Positions 33,600 to 45,633 of a DNA stretch of 64,000 bases are shown piece by piece. Both the position numbers and the translations under genes were made by a program. Every line of letters begins with the position of its first letter. Position 1 is the stretch's first letter. The notes beneath the pieces are model-generated. The model was given only the letters and a program-made list of their open reading frames with translations, was not told the DNA's origin and made no database searches. Source of the stretch: Massospora cicadina (taxonomy: Eukaryota > Entomophthoromycota > Entomophthoromycetes > Entomophthorales > Entomophthoraceae); NCBI GenBank assembly GCA_022478985.1, contig JAKSZP010012137.1, forward strand, positions 1 through 64,000. Reading direction: 5' to 3'.

Positions 33600-36500
33600 G
33601 GGTCTCATCACGTCTCCTTTGAGGCCCTGGTGGACACTGGAGCCGCGGGAAATTTTATGAGTGTAGAACTGGCCCAGCAATTGGAAATTGCCATGGATGC
33701 AGGTCCTTTGGTGATGGTTGCATCGTCAGCCTCCCAAACCTTATACCTGGTACATCGCCCAGTCACATTTTCAATACACCAATTCTGCTTCTGCAATCGC
33801 TTTTTGGCCATTCCAAACTTGGTGTTTCCAGTGATCTTAGGAGTGGGGTGGTGGCGCCGACAACATGTTAAGATTCACTTGGAGTCTAATACGTTGTTGT
33901 TTACCAATGATCATCTGGAGGGAGAATTCCTTTTGATTGACAACCTCAAGAAGACACAAGGAACCAGTTCTATAACTTCCCTAGTCACTTCTGTGGGCAT
34001 CCCAGCCAATTTTCCCAAGAGCTTAATGCGCTATTGAAGAATCTTCGACTTGGAAAAGGTGGATCACCTGCCTAAGCACACTAGGTTTGATTGTGGGTTT
34101 TGAATGACCATGGAATTGGTGAACATCAACTGTCCGTTGTATCCCCATACAGCGGAGGAAGAAGTTGCACTCAATACCTGGTTGGGTGATATTCTGAAAA
34201 AGGTTAGTTGTTCAAGGAGACCTCACCCATCGCCTCCCCCATTGTCTTCACCAAAAAAATGGATGGTTCCCTCCATCCCTGCATGGATTACAGTCACTTG
34301 AATAAAATAACGGTTTCTGATCCCTACCCCTTGCCTCTGGAACAGACGATCAGCCAGGCAATCGCCAAATCCCATGCGTTCTCTAAGCTGGATCTGGTGA
34401 AAGCCTTCAACCAAATTCAGGTAATGAAAGGACAGGAACGGTTAGCAGCAATCTGGAAAAAGCGGGGCATTTTCCAATTCCATGTAATGCCCTTTGGGCT
34501 GAAGAATGCTCCTGCTATGTTTCAACACATGATTGACAATGTACTGAGTGACCTCCGGTTTACCTGCACAGTTGCATATATTGATGACATTCTGGTTCAC
34601 TCCCCAACTCCCAAACAACACGCTGTTGACTTGGAAGCGGTGGTGGTCGCCTTGCATAAGGAAGGTTTGTTCCTCAAACCCTCCAAGTGTGAGTTCTATA
34701 AGGAGGAGGTAACATTCCTCAAAAATTTCATCCTTAAAGATGGTTTTGCAATCCCTCCCAATAAGTTGGATGCTATCTGAGAGTAGCCAACCATGACTAC
34801 CCAGAAACAACTACAGAGTTTCTTGGGAACCATCGTTTTCTTAAAAAGTTCTCCCCCGCACTTTCACAGCTCACCGCCCCACTCCACCCCCTTACAGGGA
34901 AAAACGTACCATTTCGCTGGATGGATGAATGCCAACAGGCATTTGAATCGATTAAGGAGGTGTTCATATCCCCTCCCATTTTGAAACATGTTGATCCCAC
35001 TAAGCCATATATCATTGCATGCGACGCGTTGTCAGTAGCTGTTGGAGCAGTGTTGCTCCAAGAGCACAATGGCTTGGAACACCTAGTCGCCTACTTTTCC
35101 TGAAAGTTCACCTCTATGGAGCAGTCTTGGGCTATTTATGACAAGGAGTTGGCAGTCGTTGCATGGGCCCTAACTCATTGGAGGTACCTGTTACAGGGTG
35201 CCCAACATGAACTAATGGTTTGCACGGATCACCAGGCCCTGTTGTACTTTCATAAACCCCAAAAATTGGCACATCAGCAAGCACAGACCTATTGGGACCT
35301 GTGCTGTTTCAACTTCAAATATGAATTAATAAAGGGTGCACTAAATGTACTTCCCAATTTTCTCAGCTGCAACCCCACCCACAGTTCACGGATCCAGAGG
35401 AAGTGGATCTCGTTACTGTGATTAATACCACCCAAATCTTGTCAATTGTTTCCCCTGTCATTTCTTCCATTGCTATGGCCCCCGATGCTCCATTAGTTGC
35501 TCAGGTCTTAGCCAGTCAAATGGCCTGCCCTGAGGGCATGGAGTTGGTTGAGCAATTATCTCACCAGAAGCATAAACACTCCCTATACTCACTGAAGGAG
35601 GGTAATATATTTTAGATCTCGCGTTTGGGTTCCCCCTCCTTCTTAACTGAGGTATTTCATGCACATCACAATCCCCCATAGTTGGTCACCCTGGTTCTAA
35701 GAAATGAATCAATTTGATCAAATGGACCTACAATTGGGCAGGTTTGACAAAAGAAGTTCCAGCCTGGATCGCCGATTGTGTTACTTGTGCCAGGGCCAAG
35801 TCAGATCATTCTGGCAAAAACGGCCTCCTGAACCCCTTACAGCAGGTGGAGGGCCCATGGACATTGGTGTCCATGGATTTTATTGTTGAGCTCTCCTGTC
35901 CTAATGGGTTCACAGCGGTGATGGTAGTGATGGATTGCTTAACAAAAGTTTCCCTTTTTATACCTTGTACTTCTGCAATTACATTGGAAGAAACTGCCCG
36001 CCTTTTTGTACGCCATGTGTTTTTGATGTTTGGTCTCCCCCAGGAGATCATTAGTGACTGTGGCTCCCAGTTCACCGTGCAGCTTTGGAGTGAACTCCTA
36101 TCAACCCTGAAAATATCCCCCTGTCACTCCATGGCGTATCATCCTCAGTCTGATGGCCAGACTGAGTGGGTCAATCAAGTTCTTGAACAGTACCTGCGTT
36201 GCTATGCTGCAGCTGCACAGGATACTTGGGCCGATGACCTCCCTCTCACTCAATTTGTGTACAATAATGGGACCCATGCATCCACGGGGTTTTCCCCCTA
36301 TGAAGCAACGTTGGGTTATAATACTTCATTTTTGGTCGGACTGTAGTTGAAGCCTGAGGTTCAAGCTGCCGCAGACCACACTGCTCATATTAGATCAACT
36401 CAAGCCTTGGTGCAGGAACACCTCACCAAAGCTATAGATGACTACAAGCAGTTCGTGGATTGAAAGCATCTTCCAGGTCATGAGTTTATGGTGGGTTCCT

Positions 36501-37016
36501 ACGTTATGCTTGACACCCATCACTTAAAGATCCAGGACCCTTCCCATAAATTCGCCAGTAAACGCTCAGGTCCCCATTTGGTGGAGGAGGTATTGGGTAA
36601 TGGGGCGTTCCAACTGAAGCTCCCCATGCATTAGAAGCAGCATCCCATTTTCCATGTTTCCCAGCTGTCGCCTTTCAAGGGTGCAATTCCCATGGAACTG
36701 GAACCAATCATTATCAAAAATGAGGAAGAGGCCGAGGTAGAGGCTATCCTGGCATCCCAGAAATCGCGACGTTCCGTCCAATATCTTGCGGCCTGGAAAG
36801 GGTATTCAGCCTATGAGAACAGTTGGGTCAAAGCATGCAATTGCACGAATTGCATGGACCTGGTCAAAGCGTTCCACATATCCCACCCCAAGACTCACTG
36901 TCCCCCCAAAAACCTGCAATGGTAATGGCAATCAAGTTACCCAAGGCGCACAAGAATGTGGCTCTCGTACAGTTTTCTTGGCGGTGATGCCCTTCCTTTA
37001 GAAAAGGAAAGGGTAA
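33600..37016 (+). pseudogene. Gyp-B pol: protease, RT/RNase H, integrase, chromodomain
   Basis: Protease (33600-34037) has EALVDTGAAGNFM and FPVILGVGWW. RT (34208-34780) has KLDLVKAFNQIQVMKG and an intact YIDD at 34577-34588. RNase H (34921-35421) has ACDALSVAVGAVLLQ and YDKELAVVAW. Integrase (35400-36346) keeps CVTCARAK, Asp in SMDFIVEL, Asp in ISDCGSQF and Glu in DGQTEWVNQ. The GPY/F-like end lies near 36560-36690, and a chromodomain at 36740-36860 reads YLAAWKGYSAYENSWVKA. About six stops separate these blocks. Pol reaches the polypurine tract; its stop TAA is formed by the first bases of the 3' LTR. Confidence 0.9.
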
Positions 37017-38174
37017 TGTAAGTCCTGGGGAACATCCTCTGGGTGTCGATTGGGACATTTTCCCATTCCTGGGCAAGAAGGTACCAAAGAGGATGGCCAT
37101 ACCCCTCATTACTCAGGGCGATCTCGCTCCCATGGTAGACAAGCGCTGGGTAACAGCCCTTCCACTTTGGATCTCACTTCCGGTACCCACACTCTCCTTG
37201 GCAGAACTGCTATGAGAAATCAGTGAGATCTGCGTTGAGATCGCCAAAATGAAATCAATTGCAACTAATTTGAGCGGCAATCAGCCCAATGCTCAGATAT
37301 CAAATGGTTGAAAAGGTATGAAGACCAATCTATTGGCCAGAATGCCCATCAGTTGTGATTCAGTTAACATGATGATCAGAAAATCTCCCCCCTCCCAAAT
37401 CCATCAGGTATCACCCCCAATGGGCAAGTAATAGCATCAGACACTATCAACAAAATTTTGAAGCTTCCTGCTAGAAAATTGGGTGTTGAGCCTGATGCAA
37501 TGCCACTGACCAAACGAATGGCCTAGCAACTGAGCACGGGTGGGTTGGGCGTCCTGAACCTGTTCCCAACCAAATGGGCTCACCCCTATGTGGGGTGGCC
37601 TTGGGGGATTCCCGCTGCTCATTGGGCCAAACACCATCATGCCAACTGTCAGAAATGTATCTGAGCCTTGGTTTGGATGTTTGAGGTCAAACTGACAGCA
37701 ACTCAGCCTTCCGCTGAATTTTTTGATGTCAGTTCCCGGGGAACTAACCTGCCCATTCCCAAATAATTTTCCAGTTAGGTCAAACTTGCAGGACCCAATC
37801 CTGGCTTGGTTTCCCTCCAAATTGATGACTATTTAATCAGTCACACTGCACTGAGAAAATTGTTGGTCAATTTTTCTTCTTTAAATTTTCCATTAAAAAA
37901 CCTTCCCCAAAGTTTATTTTTTATATGTTGAGAATTAAGCTGCCTTTTCCGCCAACACTCTCATACCCCTCAGGGTTAACGACCATGGTTGTCTGGTATT
38001 TTGCTTTATGCCTGTACAAAATTCTGGCTCACCAGCAGATATTGGAGGAACTCCTTTCCAGTTCCATATTCGTCATATCAACAGATGTGCCTTGGGCATT
38101 CTGGTTTACCATTCAGGTGCTCTGGAATCTAGGCTGGCAGGCCAGTCTAATTCTTACTTGCTGTTCTCCTAACA
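37017..38174 (+). repeat. 3' LTR of Gyp-B
   Basis: Partner of 32105-33259. The coding signature is at 37120-37164 (DLAPMVDKRWVTALP), and the hydrophobic frame start at ATG 37925 is kept. It ends CTAACA against the AATCA flank. Confidence 0.9.
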
Positions 38175-39560
38175 AATCACTTATCAAACTTGTCTCCATC
38201 AAGTGTTGAGAGGCCTGGAGGTTATTGATATTGCCAGTGACACTGACTAGATCGTTGCCACAATTATCTGATCCATTCAGAGTGTGTATACACTGCAGTC
38301 TATCTGGTATACATTCCCTAAGAATTGTCAATCGCCTTGCTTCTACTCTCCAGCTAAAGGAGATCCTTTCTCTCCCCACTTGGGTGGAACTTTATCTAAA
38401 GTGGAGGTCGTTATTAATGGATTTTGTTTAGATATTCTTGACACTAGGTCACTTTTAAACGTTATGTCATCCAAACTTATGAAAAAAATTAGGTTGGCTC
38501 CTGATCTCGAATATATACAAGAGTTTGAAACTGTGGGGCCAAACAACACTTGCGCCATTAAAGACTACTCTTTTCTGCCCATTCATTTTAGAAATCTCCT
38601 TTTGTCAGTTCCAGCGGTGGCCTTGGCCAACAATACCTAGGATCTACTCTTTGGTACCCTGTTTATGCTCATATATAAAGTGGTTATACCTTGAAGCAGG
38701 GCCATCTCTACTTGCTTGACTAGGAGGTTCCTCTGATTCTAACAAATGATGAGCTTAACAAGAAAGATTATGATTGTACAGTTGAGTTTCCCTCTTCCGC
38801 CTTACTTTACATTATACCATGGCAGGATGGCATACAAAAATGTTTCCTCAATCAGTGGAAGCCCTAGAGGGTAGTTCAATTCTATGTTTTCTGAAGAGGT
38901 AGTAATTAAAGCGGGTGAACAACGGGTAGTTGACACTAAGATTACTCTAAAAATCCACCATAACTTATTATTGAACCTAACCAGCATTGTCAGAGTTAGT
39001 CCTTTAAAGCCCTGATTATTGCCAGGCGTGCTAGACTCTGCCTATCAATGACCTATCAACATTATGCTAAGGAAACTCACCAAGAAGGATATGGTTGTTA
39101 AAAAGCATCAGGAGATTGGAAGAGGTATGCTGATTCCCTTAAAGAAATAAAAAGTTCACTGTAATGGATCTATGGCTGATATGGGCTTACCCACAGACCA
39201 ATCGCTATGAACTCTTTCTAATCTTCATATTTCTTTTGAACTAAATCCCGCTAAGCTTGAAAAGGTCCACACCTTACTGAGTCCTATAGCGACATCTTCT
39301 CTACCTCTGACGACTATGGGCACATAAAAAAGTTAGACTCATACCATTGATGCTGGGGATAGTCGCCCTATCTGCTCCAAACCCTATTTCAAATCCAAAG
39401 TCAAGAAGCTACAGATGTGGAAGGAGCTCAAACAGCTTCTGGACGCTGGGTTGTTGGTGCCTTAACAAAGTCCTTGGTCATTCCCGCTCCTATTGATAAA
39501 GAAGCAAAATGGAAGTTAGTGGGTAGTTATGGACTACTGCAAACTGAACAACCTCACAAT
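38175..39560 (+). pseudogene. Gyp-D protease and first part of RT
   Basis: After Gyp-B the Gyp-D body resumes with a stretch matching Gyp-G (VIDIASDTD-like). Protease follows at about 38390-38640 (VVINGFCLDILDTRSLLNVM), in which the catalytic DTG reads DTR. The spacer to RT contains ITLKIHHNLLLNLTSI-like sequence, shared with Gyp-G 61288-61836. RT begins near 39350 (HTIDAGDSRPICSKPYFKSK, then MDYCKLNNLTI) and is cut at 39560 by Gyp-C, within the codons after LTI. Confidence 0.78.
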
Positions 39561-40718
39561 TGCCAGGCAAACAGCAAGTCAGAATTAGACTAGCCTGCCA
39601 GCCTAGGTGCCGGAGCACCTGAATGGCAAACCAGAATGCCAAAGGCACTGCTGCTGGTATGACGGATATGAAACTGAAAAGGAGTTTCACCAATATCTGC
39701 TGGTGAACCAGGATCTCATACAGGCACATAATAAAATACCAGATGAATATGGCTGTTAACCCTGAGGGGTGTGTGAGTGTTGTTGGAAAAGGCGGTTTAT
39801 TTCTCAACATAAAAAACTAAATTTTGGGGAAGGTTTTTAATGGAAAATTTTAAGAAAGAAAAATTGACCAACAATTTTCTCAGTGCAATGTGACTGATTA
39901 AATAGTGGTCAATTGATGGGGAAACAAGCTGGATTTGGTCCCTCAAGTTTGACCTAACCAGCGAAATGTTCAGGAATGGGGGCAGATAAACCCACTGGGA
40001 ACTGACATCAAAGGATTCAGTGGTAGGCCGAGTCACTATCAGTTCAACTTAAATGCCCAAACTGAGGCTCAACTGCATTTCCGGCATTTATTGTGACAGC
40101 ATCTGGCCTGATGAGAAACGGGAATCCCCCAAGGCCACCCTACATAGGGGCAGTCCCAATTGGTTGGGAACTGGTTCAGGATGCCCAACCCGCCTGTGCC
40201 CAGTCGCTGGGCTGTTTGTTTGGTCAAAAGCGTTGCATCAGCCGCAACACCCAATTTTACAGAAGAGAGCTTCAAACTATCAATGATGGTGTCAGATTCT
40301 ACTACCTGCACATCAGGGATCATCCCTCAACGATTTTGGGAGGGGGTTGATTTTGACAATCATGGTGTTGGCCAAATCAAAATCATCAGTGATTCTGGCC
40401 GATGAATTGATCTTCATTCCTTTTTGACTATAAGGATTCCAATGATCAGGCTCATTTCCGCTCATATTTGGACTGATTGACTTCATTTTAGAAATATTGG
40501 CACAAATTTCCCTGATAAGACGTACAAGTTCAGGAGAGGTGAATGTGGGCACTGGGGGAGGGATCCAAAGAGGGAGAGCTGTTACTCAGCGCTCATCCAC
40601 CACATGGGTGAGGTCGCCCTGGGTGACGAGGGGTACAGCCAAACTCTTCAGAGCCTTTTTACTTGGAAACGGGAAGAGGGCCCAATCAACACACAGGGGA
40701 CGTTCCCCTGAACTTACA
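39561..40718 (-). repeat. 3' LTR of Gyp-C
   Basis: Pairs with 44474-45628. The coding signature is at 40615-40571 (DLTHVVDER, then a stop where Trp is expected). The hydrophobic frame begins at 39810 with MLRNKPPFPTTLTHPSGLTA. Confidence 0.92.
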
Positions 40719-43700
40719 TTACCCTTTTACTTTTTTCCAAAGGAAGGGCACTACCACCAGGAAGCTGCACAAGGGCCACATTTTTGTGCACCTTGGGTAG
40801 TTTGATCGCCATCACTGTTGCGACCTTTTGGGGGGAGATGGGGGGCGTTAGGGTAGGATTTGTGAAATGCATTGACCAGCTCCATGCAGTTAGTGCAATT
40901 GCGGGCCTTAACCCAACTGTTTTCATAAGCCATATACCCTTTCCAGGCCATGAGATACTGGACCAATTGCCAGGATTTGCAGGATGCTAAATTGCTTTCC
41001 ACCTTGGCTTCTTCTGCATCCTCTATCACAATAGGTTTGGGTTCAGCAGGAATGATCCCCTTGAATGGGGACAACAGGGACACATGGAAGATGGGGGCTG
41101 TTTCCAATGACTTGGCAATTTCAAACAAAGAGCACCATTGCCCAAGTCTTCCTCCACCAGGTGGGGACCTGACCATTTGCTTGCAAACTTTCAGGAAGGT
41201 ACCAGCATCTGCAGGTGGCGAGTATCCAACATGATGTGAGAACCCACCACAATATCATGACTGGGATGCCATTTGCAATCTGCAAACCATTTATAATCAT
41301 TGATAGCTTTTGTGAGGTGTTCCTGTACTAAGGACTGGGTTGACAGGATATGCTCAACGTGATCTGCAGCTGCAGGAACCTCTGGGCGTATACAGGGACC
41401 AACCAAAAACGAGGGGTTATAACCTAACGTTGCTTCATAGGTACCCCATAGAGGCATGAGTACTGTTGTTATAAGCGAATTGGGCGAGAGGAGGTCATCA
41501 GCCCAAGTATCCTGGGCAGCTGAAGCGTAACAGCACAAATACTGTTCCAAAATTTGGTTAACCCACTCAGTTTGTCAGTCAGTTTGGGGGTGGTAAGCGG
41601 TGGAATGACAGGGGGTGATTTTAAGGATGGATAAATGCTCATTTCAAAAATGCACTGTAAATTGGGGCCACGGTCACTAATGATCTCCTGTGGGAGACTG
41701 AACATTGAGAACACATGGCGTACAAAAAGCTGGGCAGTCTCTTCAGATGTGATCGCAGAAGTACAGGGAATAAAAAGGGAAAATTTGGTGAAGCGATCAA
41801 CCACCACCATCACTGCTGTAAACCCATTAGAACACAGGAGTTTGACAATAAAATCCACAGACACTGATGTCCATGGACCCTCCGCCTGTTGTAACAGGTG
41901 CAAGAGTCCCTTCCTTCCTGAGTGGTCTGACTTTGCCCGAGCACAGGTAATGCAATTGGCAATCCAACCCAGAACTTCCTTAGTTAAGCCTTCCCAGTTA
42001 TAGGTTCGATTTATCAATTTGATGCATTTTTTGTTGCCTGGATGGCCAATCATGGGAGGGTCATGATGCACATAAAATACCTCGGCTCAAAAAGAGGGGA
42101 AACCCAGATTTGTGACCCAAAATAGATAATTCCCTCCACCAGGTAGTACAGAGAATGTTTATGATTCTGAAGCATCAATTGCTCAAATAACTCCACCCCT
42201 TCAGGGCAGGTCATTTGACTGGCTAAGACCTGAGCAACAAGTGGGGCATTGGGGGCAAGGGTAGCGGAAGAGAAGATGGTAGGAATAATTGACAAAATCT
42301 GGGCAGCGGGAATAACAGTAATGAGATCCATTTCTTCCTAATTCGTGGGAAAGTGGGTGGGGTTTTGGTTGAGGAAACTGGGAAGTACATTAAGCACACC
42401 TTTTACAAAGTTCATATTTAAAAATTGAAACTGTACAAGTTCTGAGAAGTTCATGCTTGTCAGTGTGCCAATTTTTGGGGCTTATGAAAATACAAGAGAG
42501 CCTGGTGATTGTGAGGACCATTAACTAATATTGAAAACCCTGCAACAGGTACCTCCAATGAGTTAATGTGCATGCTACGGCTGCCAACTCCTTGTCATAG
42601 AAGGCCTAAGATTGCTCCATAGAGGTAAACTTTTGGGAAAAATAGGTGACCGGATGTTCCAAGCCATCATGCCTTCGGAGCAACACTGCCCCCACTGCTA
42701 CCATGGAGGCATCACATGCAACAATATATAGCTTGGTGGGATCCGCATGCTTCAAAATGGGAGGGGATAAAAACACCTCTTTGATCAATTTTTGAACGCC
42801 TGTTGGCATTTAGGCATCCAGCAAAATGGTACATTCTTCCCTGTAATGGGGTGGAGTGGGGCAGCAAGCTGGGAAAGTGCCAGGGAAAGTTTTTTTAAGA
42901 AAATGATGGTTCCCAAGAAACTCTGTAATTGTTTCTGGGTTGTCAGGGTTGGCCATTCTCAGATAGCATCCAACTTATTGGGAGGAATCGTGTAACCATC
43001 TTTAAGGATGAGATTCCTAAGAAAGGTAACTTCCTCCTTATAGAACTCACACTTGGAAGGTTTAACAAACAAGCCTGCCTTATGCAAGGTGGCCATGACT
43101 GCTTCCAAGTCACTAGCGTGCTGTTTGGGAGTCAGGGAGTGAACCAGAATGTCATTGATATATTTGACCGCACAAGTAAACTGGAGGTCACCCAGTACAT
43201 TGTCAATAATACGTTGAAACGTAGCGGGAACATTCTTCAACCTAAAAGGCATTATGCGGAATTGTAAAATGCCTTGCTTCATCCATATCACTATTAACCA
43301 TTCTTGCCCTTTCATTACCCAAATCTGGTTAAAAGCATTGATAAGATCCAGCTTGGAGAACACCCTGAGTTTTGGTGATTGCTTGGCTTATCATCTGCTC
43401 TAAGGGCAGAGGGTAGGGATTAGAAACTATGATTTTTGTTTGATGTCCATAGTCCACGCAGGGATGGAGGGAACCATAGGCTTTTTAGTGAAGACAAAGA
43501 AAGATGCTACTGGTGATGTCTCCTTAAACAACCACCCTTTTTTCAACATATCATCCAACCGAGTATAGAGTGCAACCTCCTCCTCTGCTGTGTGGGGATA
43601 CAACGGGCATTTGATATTCACCAAATCCACCATTGTACGAAATCCACAGTCAAATCTAGTGTGAGGAGACAGACGAAACACCTTTTCAGAATCGAAAATG

Positions 43701-44151
43701 CTTTGATAGCATATTAAACTTTCTGGAAGTTGGATGGTATGTCTGTAGGGGAGATGAGGGAAGTGATAGAACTACGACCTTGAGTTTTCTTAAGGGTGTC
43801 AATCAGGGGAAATTCACCCTCCAGTTGATCATTAACAAATGACAGCATGTTAGACTCCAGGTGAATCTTGACATGTTGCCAGCGCCACCATTCCACTCCT
43901 AAGATCACCAGAAACACCGAGTTTGGCATAGCGGAAAATTGATTGCAGAAGCTGAACTGGTGTACTGAAAATGTGACTGGTCGGCGAACCAGGTATGAGG
44001 TTTGGGAAGCTGATGACTCAACCATCACCAAAGGGCCTGCATCCAGGTCAAGTTTCAATTGTTGGGCCAGTTCAATCATAAAATTGCCCGCGGCTCTGGT
44101 ATCCACCAGGGCCTCAAAGGAGACGTGATGAGACCCAACACTAATCTTCAT
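40719..44151 (-). pseudogene. Gyp-C pol: protease, RT/RNase H, integrase, chromodomain
   Basis: Homologous to Gyp-B pol along its length. Protease (43714-44151) reads EALVDTRAAGNFM. RT (42959-43363) reads KLDLINAFNQIWVMKG and YIND in place of YIDD. RNase H lies about 42340-42830 and integrase 41469-42331 (CITCARAK, SVDFIVKL, ISDRGPN). The C-terminal part and chromodomain are at 40751-41176 (YLMAWKGYMAYENSWVKA), ending in a PHLPPKGRN-type tail. Stops and frameshifts separate most blocks; DTG to DTR and YIDD to YIND are both single G-to-A changes. Confidence 0.9.
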
Positions 44152-44473
44152 GGGTAATAAGAAGTAAGTGAAGTTCTCTTAATTGGTAGTTGTGGATGAA
44201 TCCAGAGATACTGAATAGATAATAGTGGGGTCAGGGGAAACCAGTAGATTCATAGGGGGAAAACTCGTTGCAAGTCAGAATGTCAGATCCTACTGACATG
44301 GGCAAAATAGCCATGGCAACTGAGGGGTGTGGATTTGAAGTTTTGAGTGGAACTGGGCTATTATGGACAGGATTTTTTCTTCACAACCTGGTTCAGTTGG
44401 AAAGGAGGGGCCATTGCTACGCCAATATCTATGAGAGAGGTGGAAATGGTTAGGAATAATGGTTAGTCAATTA

Positions 44474-45628
44474 TGTCAGACAAACAGCAAGTCAGAATTA
44501 GACCAGCCTGCCAGCCTAGGTGCCGGAGCAACTGAATGGCAAACCAGAATGCCAAAGGCACTGCTGCTGGTACAACGGATATGAAACTGAAAAGGAGTTT
44601 CACCAATAACTGCCAGTGAGCCAGAATCTCATACAGGCACATAATAAAATACTAGACAAATATGGCTGTTAACCCTGAAGGGTGTGTGAATGTTTGCGGA
44701 AAGGGTGGTTTGTTTCTCAACATAAAAAGCTAAATTTGGGGAAGGTTTTTAATGGAAAATCTTAAGAAAGAAAAATCGACCAGCAATTTTCTTAGTGCAA
44801 TGTGACTGATTAAATAGTGGTCAATTGATGGGGAAACAAACTGGATTTGGTCACTCAAGTTTGACCTAACCACCGAAATGTTCAGGAATGGGGGCAGATA
44901 AACTCACTGGGAACTGACATCAAAGGATTCAGTGGTAGGCCGAGTCACTGTCAGTTCAACTTAAATGCCCAAACTGAGGCTCAACTGCATTTCCGGCATT
45001 TGATGTGACAGCATCTGGCCTGATGAGAAACGGGAATCCCCCAAGGCCACCCTACATAGGGGCAGTCCCAATTGGTTGGGAACGGGTTCAGGATGCCCAA
45101 CCCGCCTGTGCCCGGTCTCTGGGCTGTTCATTTGGTCAAAAGCGTTGCATCAGCCGCAATGCCCAAATTGCCAGAAGAGAGCTTCAAACTATTGTTGATG
45201 GTGTCAGATTCTACTACCTGCACGTTGGGGATCATCCCTGACAATTTTGGGAGGGGGTTAATTTTGACAATTGTGGTGTTGGCCAAATCAAAACCATCAG
45301 CATTTCTGGCCAATAAATTGATCTTCATTCCTTTTTTACTATATGGATTCCAATCATTGGGCTCATTTCCACTCGTTTTAAGAATGATTGACTTCATTTC
45401 AGTGATATCAGCACAAATTTCCCTGATAAGACGTACAAGTTCAGGAGAGGTGAATGTGGGAACTGGGAGAGGGATCTGAAGAGGGAGAGCTGTTACCCAG
45501 CACTCGCCCACCATGTGGGCGAGGTCGCCCTGGGTGACATGGGGTACAGCCAACCTCTTCAGAGCCTTTTACTTGAAAACGGGAAGAGGGCCCAATCAGC
45601 ACACAGGGGACGTTCCCCTGAACTTACA
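44474..45628 (-). repeat. 5' LTR of Gyp-C with the best-preserved LTR ORF
   Basis: On the element strand it runs from 45628 (TGTAAGTTCAGGGGAACG) to 44474 (...CTGACA). From codon TTG at 45553 there are 141 uninterrupted codons. The conserved signature DLAHMVGECWVTALP is at 45526-45482. Confidence 0.92.
45128..45553 (-). CDS. LTR-encoded ORF of Gyp-C (141 intact codons)
   Basis: The frame starts at a TTG aligned with the Gyp-B ATG and stays open to TAG at 45128; homology continues past that stop (GLGILN, PYVGWPWGIP). Sequence blocks are VTQGDLAHMVGECWVTALP, FTSPELVRLIREICADITEM (a likely helix), SGNEPNDWNPYSKKGMKINL, and a polar C-terminal part. Gyp-B shares many residues and the spacing. That degree of protein conservation inside LTRs is unexpected if they were purely regulatory. 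I recognise no domain. It is probably not expressed from this copy, since the rest of the element is dead. Confidence 0.58.
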   Translation of the reverse strand: MAVPHVTQGDLAHMVGECWVTALPLQIPLPVPTFTSPELVRLIREICADITEMKSIILKTSGNEPNDWNPYSKKGMKINLLARNADGFDLANTTIVKINPLPKLSGMIPNVQVVESDTINNSLKLSSGNLGIAADATLLTK

Positions 45629-45633
45629 ACAAT

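Larger units (their letters stand above)
32105..38174 (+). mobile_element. Gyp-B: chromodomain Gypsy element with coding LTRs, inserted in Gyp-D
   Basis: LTRs are 32105-33259 (1155 bp) and 37017-38174 (1158 bp), with TGTAAGTCC... starts and CTGACA/CTAACA ends. Flanks AATCC and AATCA are a 4/5 TSD. Only about 350 bp separate the 5' LTR from the protease, so there is no room for a usual gag. Protease, RT, RNase H, integrase and chromodomain follow. A polypurine tract, AGAAAAGGAAAGGGTAA, precedes the 3' LTR. Gyp-C belongs to the same family on the opposite strand. Confidence 0.92.
39561..45628 (-). mobile_element. Gyp-C: second member of the Gyp-B family, inserted in Gyp-D RT
   Basis: A perfect 5-bp TSD, ACAAT, lies at 39556-39560 and 45629-45633. 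LTRs are 39561-40718 (1158 bp) and 44474-45628 (1155 bp), forward ends TG...CA. Removing the element joins Gyp-D RT as MDYCKLNNLTI + MDDSYPIPI, matching Gyp-G (MMDYRRLNSLT..NSYPIPC). The domain layout equals Gyp-B. It is more decayed than B in pol: protease DTG reads DTR and RT YIDD reads YIND. Confidence 0.95.

Noticed and set aside
32104..38179. Gyp-B LTRs as part of a segmental duplication rather than LTRs
   Set aside because: TG...CA ends, a near TSD, a polypurine tract before the right copy and the same structure in Gyp-C with a perfect TSD establish them as LTRs.
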